Below, in pieces: positions 1 to 5,130 of a stretch of DNA of 6,804 nt. The notes under the pieces are model-generated. The model was not told the origin of the DNA, did not search any database, and worked only from the letters and a program-made list of their open reading frames with translations. The position numbers and the translations under genes are program-made. How positions within the stretch are numbered: the first letter of the stretch is position 1; each line of letters opens with the position of its first letter. The stretch spans positions 1 to 6,804 of the forward strand of contig CALAHA010000205.1 of NCBI GenBank assembly GCA_937891565.1, in the 5' to 3' direction. This stretch comes from an uncultured Ilumatobacter sp. Lineage in GTDB: Bacteria > Actinomycetota > Acidimicrobiia > Acidimicrobiales > Ilumatobacteraceae.

Positions 1-1876
1 CGAACAGTGAGTATCCGCACGTGGCATCGCCGTGGGCGATCAGTACGCCATCTGCATTGCCGACATTCCCGGCGGGGTTGACGTGCGCGGTGATCTCGTA
101 GCTGCGGCTACGGAGGTCGGGTGCAACATCGGACGGTACGTGGCCCATGCCCGACCAGAACGTGAAATTCGTGCGGCTGCCGGCATGGCGTGTGGCGTTC
201 TCGGCGAAACGTGCACCGAAGCGATCGTCAAGCGGGAGGACCTGATTGCTGCGTGCTTCGGCCCACCACATTTCTTGCAGCGAGCGGAGCAGCTCGGTTT
301 GCGTAGCGGCGAGGTCGTGGTTCTCGTTGAAGTCGTTCGCGAGGTCGTACAGCTCCCAGGTGTCGTCGTCGAACGACGTGCCAGGCCAGTGATATGCCAC
401 GGCCTTGAAGCCGTCGTGCCAGACGCCGCGGTGCCCGAACATCTCAAAGTACTGCGTGGTCTTGCCGGTTGAAGCGTCGGCGTCGGCGATCGATGAAGCG
501 AAGCTGGTCCCGGTCATCCTGTTCAATGCAGCGGCGTCGCCGAGGCCGAGCAGTTCGAGGATGGTGGGGGCAAGGTCGGACACGTGGCAGAACTGGTGGC
601 GCAACTCGCCGGCGTTCGACGCGGCGACGATCCGGTCGGGTCCTGTGATGACGAGCGGGTCGCGCACGCCGCCGCTGTGGGTGTTTTGCTTGTAGCGCTT
701 GAGCGGTGTGTTGGCAGCCATTGCCCAGCCGTGCGGGAAGTTTGAGTGTGTGTCTGGCCCGCCGATGTCGTCGATCCGTGCGATTTTTTCGTCGATTGTT
801 TCCTTGACCATGTTGAACGGGGCCATCGCGTTGACGAACCCGAGTGGGCCGCCCTCCTGACTGGCACCGTTGTCTGACAGCACCATCACAATCGTGTCGT
901 CGAGTTGACCGGTTACTTCGAGAGTGTCGATGACCCGGCCGAGGTGCTGGTCGAAGTGTTCGAGCATCGCAGCGTAGGCGCCGGCGAGCCGAGCGAACAG
1001 ACGTTGTTCGTCGGCGCTGTGCTCGTCCCAGGCTTTCACGCCGAGGTTGCGGTCGGGTAGTTCGGTGCCATCGGGAACGATGCCGCGTCCGATTTGTGCA
1101 GCGATCCGGTCGGAGCGTGTCTGATCCCAGCCTTTCGCAAAGATCTTGGCGTACTTGTCGATGAGGGCGATCGGTGCTTGATGTGGAGCGTGGCAGGCAC
1201 CGGGCGCGAGAAACATGTGCCATGGCACGTCGGGTGTGGCGGCCACGTGACTGGTCAGGTACGTGATGGCTTGGTCGGCGAGGTCTTCGGTGACGTGGTA
1301 GCCGGACGCATAGTTGCCGGGAGCGGTGACGTGGGTGTTATCGCGCACCAACTCGGGGGAGTACTGGTCGGTTTCTGCGTCGAGAAATCCGTAGAAGCGG
1401 TCGAAGCCGCGACCAAGCGGCCAGCCGTCGAACGGGCCGGTCGCACCGGTTTCGGTGAGTGGCGTGCAGTGCCACTTGCCGACCATGTAGCTGCGGTACC
1501 CGTGCGGCCGGAGTATTTCGGCGAGAGTCGGCGCGTCGGGCGCGATCTTGCCGCGGTATCCGGGGTAGCCGCTGTCGAAGTTGGCGAGGCAGCCCATACC
1601 GACGTCGTGATGGTTGCGTCCAGTGTGCAATGCAGCGCGGGTGGTCGAGCACATTGCCGTGGTGTGGAAGCCGGTGTACCGGAGGCCGTTGGCGGCGAGC
1701 TGATCGATCGTGGGAGTCGCGATTTCGGAGCCGTAGCAACCGAAGTCGGCAAACCCGACGTCGTCAAGGAGCACGATGAGCACATTCGTCTTGGTACCCG
1801 GGGGTGTCGGTGGTGCAGGCCAGTGAGGTGTCGAATCCGCCACTGTCGTCCCGATTGTTCCCCCGAAGTCGCTCAT
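1..1876 (-). CDS. Arylsulfatase-type sulfatase, C-terminus cut by the window edge
   Basis: The minus-strand frame is open from ATG 1876 to the left edge, giving 625 residues with no stop. It is a formylglycine sulfatase that would hydrolyse sulfate esters; the substrate cannot be told from sequence. Visible in order: the metal-binding strand NVLIVLLDDVG (Asp38, Asp39); the active-site signature CSTTRAALHTGR with the predicted formylglycine Cys76 and Arg80; GRNHHDVGMGCLANF just after it; GKWH with Lys134 and His136; CHAPHQAP; the metal pair SDNGAS (Asp335, Asn336); and THSGGVRDP. A C-terminal beta-rich region continues off the window. Relatives of this type are roughly 750-800 residues, so about 150 are missing. 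No signal peptide is seen, so it is probably cytoplasmic. The signature has Thr78 where CxPxR sulfatases carry Pro or Ala. No good Shine-Dalgarno precedes ATG 1876; GTG 1885 is the only upstream alternative before an in-frame stop. Confidence 0.95.
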   Translation of the reverse strand, partial: MSDFGGTIGTTVADSTPHWPAPPTPPGTKTNVLIVLLDDVGFADFGCYGSEIATPTIDQLAANGLRYTGFHTTAMCSTTRAALHTGRNHHDVGMGCLANFDSGYPGYRGKIAPDAPTLAEILRPHGYRSYMVGKWHCTPLTETGATGPFDGWPLGRGFDRFYGFLDAETDQYSPELVRDNTHVTAPGNYASGYHVTEDLADQAITYLTSHVAATPDVPWHMFLAPGACHAPHQAPIALIDKYAKIFAKGWDQTRSDRIAAQIGRGIVPDGTELPDRNLGVKAWDEHSADEQRLFARLAGAYAAMLEHFDQHLGRVIDTLEVTGQLDDTIVMVLSDNGASQEGGPLGFVNAMAPFNMVKETIDEKIARIDDIGGPDTHSNFPHGWAMAANTPLKRYKQNTHSGGVRDPLVITGPDRIVAASNAGELRHQFCHVSDLAPTILELLGLGDAAALNRMTGTSFASSIADADASTGKTTQYFEMFGHRGVWHDGFKAVAYHWPGTSFDDDTWELYDLANDFNENHDLAATQTELLRSLQEMWWAEARSNQVLPLDDRFGARFAENATRHAGSRTNFTFWSGMGHVPSDVAPDLRSRSYEITAHVNPAGNVGNADGVLIAHGDATCGYSLF

Positions 1877-1910
1877 CCACCGCACCGTAAACGAACCCAG
1901 CTGTCCGGGG

Positions 1911-1943
1911 CGATGTCACACCGATGTCACACCGAGGTCAGAC
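1911..1943. repeat. Three 11-bp tandem repeats upstream of the sulfatase
   Basis: Two exact copies of CGATGTCACAC (1911-1921 and 1922-1932) are followed by a third, CGAGGTCAGAC (1933-1943), with two substitutions. The period is close to one helical turn, so all copies face the same side of the DNA. The block lies 35-67 bp upstream of the sulfatase start and its third copy forms part of the adjoining hairpin. It could be an operator; no known regulator consensus is recognised. Confidence 0.6.
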
Positions 1944-1954
1944 CTCGGTGTGAC
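1926..1954 (-). terminator. Perfect 13-bp hairpin after the PPOX gene
   Basis: GTCACACCGAGGT and its exact reverse complement ACCTCGGTGTGAC are separated by a 3-nt loop (CAG). It begins 17 bp past the PPOX stop codon, where an intrinsic terminator for the ArsI/CadI-PPOX transcript would be expected. Neither side has a U-run, which is common for actinobacterial terminators. Because it lies only 49 bp upstream of the sulfatase start, it may instead, or also, be a protein-binding dyad. Confidence 0.55.
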
Positions 1955-1971
1955 GTTCCTGGGGTTGGCGG

Positions 1972-2622
1972 TTAGCTGGTGCCGTTGGCGAGGTGCTGGC
2001 CGTATTCGGCGCCGGTGATCGTGCCGGCCTCGGCAGCGGGCCCCTGATCGCGTGCGGGCAGGAATGGTTGAATCATGTCGATTCGTTTCCACGTGGCGAC
2101 CGGTTGATCGCCGGCTGCGTCGGGCACGTACTTCGATGATGCCACTCGTTCGTGGTGGTGGATGTAGCGGGCGCAGTTCGGGAAGACGTTGGCGACGGTG
2201 GCGCGGACGACTAGTTGGGCGCCCGGCCACTGCGCCAGTGCGTCTGGATTGTCGGACAGCTCGGCAGTCGCCTGGATCCGAAGTCGCTGCGGGGTGACCA
2301 TGTCGATGAAGAGCAGACCAATCTTGGCAGCCGACTCGATGTTGCCCATCGACAGGAACATGCCGTTGCCGTCGTAGCTGGGGAACTCGACGGTGTGCTC
2401 GTCAACCACACGCACCATGCCGACGGGGCCGCCCTTGTACGAGACAGTCGGCCAGCCATCGGCGTTGACACTCGACAGAAAGAAGTGGTCGCGACCTTCA
2501 ATGAAGGCCTGCTGATCGTTGCTGATCGAGTCGGTGACGATCGTCGCCTCGAACACTGCAGCGAGGTCGCTGGTGTCGAAGCGTGCCTGCAGCGCGTGTT
2601 GTTCGTCTCCGTAGAAGCTCAT
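1972..2622 (-). CDS. PPOX-family (pyridoxamine 5'-phosphate oxidase-like) FMN-binding protein
   Basis: This 216-residue protein is read as a flavin-binding split beta-barrel of the Putative_PNPOx type. Supporting segments are the first barrel strands HFFLSSVNADGWPTVSYKGG (residues 46-65), the block FPSYDGNGMFLSMGNI (80-95), the strand IGLLFID (101-107), and the family-typical FPNCARYIH (147-155). These proteins bind FMN (some bind F420 or heme) and act as small cytoplasmic oxidoreductases; the substrate is unknown. True PdxH activity is unlikely to be inferable from this. It follows the ArsI/CadI gene by 65 bp on the same strand with no convincing terminator between, so the two are probably co-transcribed. 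ATG 2622 fits the family N-terminus (MSFYGDEQHALQARFDT) but has no Shine-Dalgarno. TTG 2646, preceded by AGGGG at a 7-nt spacing, is an alternative. Longer upstream extension is low-complexity and probably not translated. Confidence 0.85.
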   Translation of the reverse strand: MSFYGDEQHALQARFDTSDLAAVFEATIVTDSISNDQQAFIEGRDHFFLSSVNADGWPTVSYKGGPVGMVRVVDEHTVEFPSYDGNGMFLSMGNIESAAKIGLLFIDMVTPQRLRIQATAELSDNPDALAQWPGAQLVVRATVANVFPNCARYIHHHERVASSKYVPDAAGDQPVATWKRIDMIQPFLPARDQGPAAEAGTITGAEYGQHLANGTS

Positions 2623-2687
2623 AGTGCAGCTTTGCAGAAATGACAATCGCTGACCCCTGCGGGTTGGTGGCGGGGCGGTCGAAAGAC

Positions 2688-3125
2688 TCAGCCGCAGCAG
2701 ACGCCGGAGGTGCCGATGGCAGCGTGTTCCATTTGGTCCGTGTCGCCGCTCTTGACGTACCACTCCCACTTGGCGCCCTCAGGCGACTGCATCCATGTTT
2801 CGGTCTTCTCTGCGTAGCAGCACACCGCGTCTTCGACGCCGGTCGTCGTGATACCAGTGTCGGTGATGCGGGCGTCGGCTGCGACGACTTCGTCGGCGGT
2901 TTCGGTCTCGACGCCGAGGTGGTTGAGGTGGTGGAACTCGCCGGGTGCTGCAGCCTCGGGATGTTCGCTGCCGACCTCGAACAGCACCAGCTTCAGGGGT
3001 GGGTTCTCGATGGCGAAGTTGGCATAGCCAGGCTTGGTCTTGGCAGGTTCGGCGCCAAACATCTTGGAATAGAAGTCAATGGCTTCGTCGAGGTCAGTGA
3101 CGTTGAGGGCGAGTTGCAAGCGCAT
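2688..3125 (-). CDS. arsI: ArsI/CadI-family metalloenzyme (VOC fold, candidate C-As lyase)
   Basis: The protein has 145 residues and a single vicinal-oxygen-chelate domain. The N-terminus MRLQLALNVTDLDEAIDFYS plus PGYANFAIENPPLKLVL is characteristic of the ArsI/CadI family, which includes the cadmium-induced CadI of Mycobacterium tuberculosis and the ArsI C-As lyases. The latter cleave the carbon-arsenic bond of trivalent methylated or aromatic arsenicals with Fe(II) and oxygen. The likely metal triad is Gln4, His69 and Glu121, and the vicinal pair Cys102-Cys103 (VCCYA) is the expected arsenical-binding site. A second Cys143-Cys144 pair sits at the C-terminus. The full set of catalytic residues suggests an active enzyme, but sequence alone cannot separate organoarsenical lyase from a metal-induced CadI role, so the symbol is tentative. 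It is first in a unit with the PPOX gene and lies behind a strong promoter/dyad. No clear Shine-Dalgarno is seen. Confidence 0.88.
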   Translation of the reverse strand: MRLQLALNVTDLDEAIDFYSKMFGAEPAKTKPGYANFAIENPPLKLVLFEVGSEHPEAAAPGEFHHLNHLGVETETADEVVAADARITDTGITTTGVEDAVCCYAEKTETWMQSPEGAKWEWYVKSGDTDQMEHAAIGTSGVCCG

Positions 3126-3158
3126 GAGGGATCACTTTCGAGAGAACGACGGTGTCGT

Positions 3159-3209
3159 CGTATTGATGATGATCGATATGTTAGCAACATATCGATCAAT
3201 GTCAATACG
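3159..3209. promoter_or_regulatory. 51-bp nested dyad, probable ArsR/SmtB-type operator
   Basis: The dyad is centred on 3184. The inner arms TGATCGATATGTT (3170-3182) and AACATATCGATCA (3186-3198) are perfect over 13 bp around a 3-nt centre. After three mismatched positions on each side, the outer arms CGTATTGA (3159-3166) and TCAATACG (3202-3209) are again perfect over 8 bp: 21 of 24 pairs in all. Each half is itself an imperfect dyad; for example TATTGAT-GATG-ATCGATA has one mismatch. AT-rich palindromes of this kind are typical of ArsR/SmtB repressor sites. It overlaps the -35 and -10 of the ArsI/CadI gene, so bound repressor should block transcription. The regulator is not encoded in the window. 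Confidence 0.75.
3178..3205 (-). promoter_or_regulatory. Promoter of the ArsI/CadI-PPOX unit
   Basis: On the minus strand a perfect -35 TTGACA (3205-3200) is followed by a 16-bp spacer and -10 TAACAT (3183-3178, 4 of 6 consensus matches). Transcription would start near 3171, leaving a leader of about 45 nt before ATG 3125. The whole element lies inside the dyad, the usual geometry for steric repression. Confidence 0.65.
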
Positions 3210-3239
3210 CAAACGTCGCGTTCCCGAAATGGAGATCAA

Positions 3240-3285
3240 AACTGACTGCTCAGCGAGCGAAACGGTCTCCAATTCGCAGGCAGTT
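3240..3285 (-). terminator. Possible terminator of the crp-like gene
   Basis: AACTGACTGC (3240-3249) pairs with GCAGGCAGTT (3276-3285) at 9 of 10 positions. On the minus strand this stem starts 3 nt past the crp stop and its 3' arm runs into TTTT. The 26-nt loop contains a small GCTC/GAGC stem. The long loop and short U-run make this only a candidate. Confidence 0.35.
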
Positions 3286-3288
3286 GAC

Positions 3289-3963
3289 TCAGCGGGCGCG
3301 GAGTTCGAGGCGATCGCGCTGCGTGATGCGGTAGGTGCGATCTTGCTGCTCGAGCCAACCGAGGCGGATGAAGCTGGCAATCGCCTTGTTGACGCGCTCG
3401 CGTGATGCGCCGACCATCCCGGCGAGTTCTTCCTGCGTGACCGGCAGCGTGAACTGATCGGACCCGTCAGCGAGTTCGAGGAGGCGTTTCGCTGTGCGGC
3501 CAGTGACATCAAGGAACACAGAGTCAGCGAGCGCTTCGTCGGTGACGCGGATTCGCTGAGCGAGCATGCGGGTGACGTTCCACAGCAGCTTCGGATACTG
3601 ATCGAACATCGCCAGAATCGGCTCGAAGGGAATGGCGAGCACGGTGGTGGGTTCGAGCGCACGGGCCATGGCCGAGCGGGGGCCGTTGTCGAGCATGCTC
3701 ATTTCGCCGAACAGATCGTCGGGCTCCATCAGCGCGACGACGCTCTCACGACGGTCGATCGGGTTGGCGATCGCAATGGCCATGCGGCCACGGATCACCA
3801 GGTACAACGAGTCGGGCGGATCACCTTCGTTGAACAGCACGTCGCCGCGGATCAGGTGTCGCTCCTGGCCTGCTGCAGACACTGCAGCGAGCGCCTCCGG
3901 GGGCGCGTCGGCGAAGAAGTCGGTTCGGGCGAGGATGTCTTCGTGAGCCATGACGCAGGTCAC
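3289..3963 (-). CDS. crp: Crp/Fnr-family cAMP-type transcriptional regulator
   Basis: This 224-residue protein has the Crp layout: an N-terminal cyclic-nucleotide-binding barrel, a dimerisation helix around FDQYPKLLWNVTRMLAQRIR, and a C-terminal winged helix-turn-helix. The ligand cassette FGEMSMLDNGPRSA keeps the Gly-Glu and Arg-Ser pairs that contact cAMP in Crp proteins (Gly82, Glu83, Arg92, Ser93 counted from ATG 3951). The recognition segment TQEELAGMVGASRERVNKAIASF is nearly that of mycobacterial Crp. No Fnr-type cysteine cluster is present. The GTG at 3963 is chosen because GAGGG (3975-3971) lies 7 nt upstream and the length then equals that of the 224-residue mycobacterial Crp. ATG 3951 (220 residues) fits the N-terminal alignment slightly better but has no ribosome-binding site. 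It is divergent from ispD with overlapping start regions. cAMP as ligand is inferred from the pocket. Its targets are unknown. Confidence 0.9.
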   Translation of the reverse strand: MTCVMAHEDILARTDFFADAPPEALAAVSAAGQERHLIRGDVLFNEGDPPDSLYLVIRGRMAIAIANPIDRRESVVALMEPDDLFGEMSMLDNGPRSAMARALEPTTVLAIPFEPILAMFDQYPKLLWNVTRMLAQRIRVTDEALADSVFLDVTGRTAKRLLELADGSDQFTLPVTQEELAGMVGASRERVNKAIASFIRLGWLEQQDRTYRITQRDRLELRAR

Positions 3964-4618
3964 GGTACTACCCTCAGAGGCTGTGCCGCATGTTGAAACA
4001 GTTTGGACTGTTGTCGTCGGCGGTGGCAATGGCCAGAGATTCGGCAAACAGAAGCAGTACGAGCTGATCGGCGACCGGCGCGTGATCGATCATTCCAAGG
4101 CCGTTGCCGAGCAAATGAGTGACGGTGTGGTGGTTGTTGTGCCCGCGAGTGACGCTGTTGCCGAGGGTGCAATAGCGGGTGGGAATTCTCGTTCGGCGTC
4201 GGTCCGGGCAGGTCTTGCGGCCGTGCCTGACGACGCAACAATCGTCTGTGTGCACGATGCAGCCCGCCCCCTTGCATCGCCTGCGGTATACGAGCGTGTG
4301 ATTGCCGCGGTCGCAGCCGGCGCTGACGCAGCAGTGCCCGGCATTCCCGTGGCCGACACAATCAAAGTCGTGGAGGCCGATGGCACGGTGGTAGCCACGC
4401 CCGACCGGTCCACACTGGTGGCCGTGCAGACACCGCAGGCCTTCCGTGCTTCGGTGCTGCGCGCTGCGCATGCTGCCGGTGGCGACGCCACCGATGATGC
4501 TGCGCTGATCGAACAGGCGGGTGGGACCGTGGTCGTTGTCGAAGGCGATCATCTCAATCGCAAGATCACGCTGCCTGACGACCTGGAATGGGTGCGACGC
4601 AAGATGGGCGAACGATGA
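3950..4618 (+). CDS. ispD: 2-C-methyl-D-erythritol 4-phosphate cytidylyltransferase
   Basis: IspD joins CTP to 2-C-methyl-D-erythritol 4-phosphate, giving CDP-methylerythritol in the cytoplasmic MEP isoprenoid pathway. The protein has 222 residues. The nucleotide loop VVVGGGNGQRFGKQKQY (21-37) keeps the catalytic Arg30 and Lys35, but has Gly-Gly where the family usually has Ala-Ala. Also conserved are GGNSRSASVRAGL (77-89), VHDAARP (101-107), VADTIK (134-139), VQTPQAF (159-165) and NRKITLPDDL (203-212) with Lys205. The start is uncertain: ATG 3950 overlaps the crp start codons on the other strand and its GAGG (3931-3934) lies 15 nt away. GTG 3983 would remove 11 residues and give a family-like N-terminus (PHVETVWTVVV), but AGAGG is then only 2 nt upstream. 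The stop overlaps the ispF start (ATGA). Any promoter must lie inside crp; none is obvious. Confidence 0.93.
   Translation: MTQVTVLPSEAVPHVETVWTVVVGGGNGQRFGKQKQYELIGDRRVIDHSKAVAEQMSDGVVVVVPASDAVAEGAIAGGNSRSASVRAGLAAVPDDATIVCVHDAARPLASPAVYERVIAAVAAGADAAVPGIPVADTIKVVEADGTVVATPDRSTLVAVQTPQAFRASVLRAAHAAGGDATDDAALIEQAGGTVVVVEGDHLNRKITLPDDLEWVRRKMGER
3971..3980. promoter_or_regulatory. Back-to-back Shine-Dalgarno sequences for crp and ispD
   Basis: CCCTCAGAGG holds a palindrome, CCTC-A-GAGG. Read on the minus strand it gives GAGGG, 7 nt before GTG 3963 of the crp-like gene, an ideal spacing. Read on the plus strand it gives AGAGG only 2 nt before GTG 3983, an in-frame internal start candidate of ispD; that spacing is short. 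The site therefore decides the crp start but not the ispD start. Confidence 0.5.
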
Positions 4619-5130
4619 CCAGGCTCGGCGATATCAGGGTCGGGCAAGGTTTCGATATCCACCAGTTCACCGACGATCCGAGCCGCACCCTCGTACTCGG
4701 TGGTGTTGTGTTCCCCGACAGCCCTGGGCTCGCTGGTCACTCTGACGCCGATGCGGTGGCGCATGCCTGTGCCGACGCGCTGCTCGGTGCAGCAGGCCTC
4801 GGTGACATTGGGATGCACTTCCCGGACACCGACGAACGGTGGCGTGGCGCTAACTCGATCACGATGCTGAAGCACGTGGTCAGTTTGCTTGCAGCGGATG
4901 GCTGGGGAGTCGGCAACATCGACACGGCACTCGTCTGTGAGCAGCCGAAGATTGCGCCGCGTCGCGACGAGATGCAACAGGTGCTGAGTGCGGCGGTCGG
5001 CGCACCGGTCACCGTGAAGGGTAATCGGGCTGAAAAGCTTGGTTCTATTGGTCGCAGTGAAGGTGTCGTGTGTTTTGCCACGGCGCTCATCCAACGAATG
5101 ACGAACACGTCGGAAACGGACGAATCATGA
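4615..5130 (+). CDS. ispF: 2-C-methyl-D-erythritol 2,4-cyclodiphosphate synthase
   Basis: IspF cyclises CDP-methylerythritol 2-phosphate to methylerythritol 2,4-cyclodiphosphate with loss of CMP, acting as a trimer with zinc in each active site. At 171 residues the length is usual for the family (about 155-170). Zinc ligands are seen in RVGQGFDIH (Asp14, His16) and AGHSDADAVAH (His42). Further signatures are LLGAAGLGDIGMHFPDTD (56-73) and the CDP-binding stretch KGNRAEKLGSIGRSEG (135-150). In the latter the usual ATTTEKLG form is replaced by GNRAEKLG, while Glu140 and Lys141 are kept. ATG 4615 overlaps the ispD stop in ATGA, which implies translational coupling; a weak GGG lies about 7 nt upstream. 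The stop overlaps rlmB in the same way. IspE, the enzyme between IspD and IspF, is not in this window. Confidence 0.96.
   Translation: MTRLGDIRVGQGFDIHQFTDDPSRTLVLGGVVFPDSPGLAGHSDADAVAHACADALLGAAGLGDIGMHFPDTDERWRGANSITMLKHVVSLLAADGWGVGNIDTALVCEQPKIAPRRDEMQQVLSAAVGAPVTVKGNRAEKLGSIGRSEGVVCFATALIQRMTNTSETDES

Noticed and set aside
444..1223. Long open frames in the other frames across 1-1800
   Set aside because: They are Arg/Thr/Ser-rich shadows of the sulfatase, which alone carries family motifs through the whole region.
2623..2769. N-terminal extension of the PPOX protein to ATG 2769
   Set aside because: It would overlap the ArsI/CadI coding end, is Arg/Pro-rich, and lacks similarity to the family; ATG 2622 fits the usual N-terminus.
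3942..3964. CGTGA...TCACG dyad as an autoregulatory Crp site
   Set aside because: The half-sites are 13 bp apart, whereas Crp sites have a 6-bp gap.
3964..4047. N-terminal extension of the Crp-like protein to ATG 4047
   Set aside because: It lies antisense to the conserved IspD nucleotide loop and exceeds the usual Crp length, while GTG 3963 has a well-placed GAGGG.
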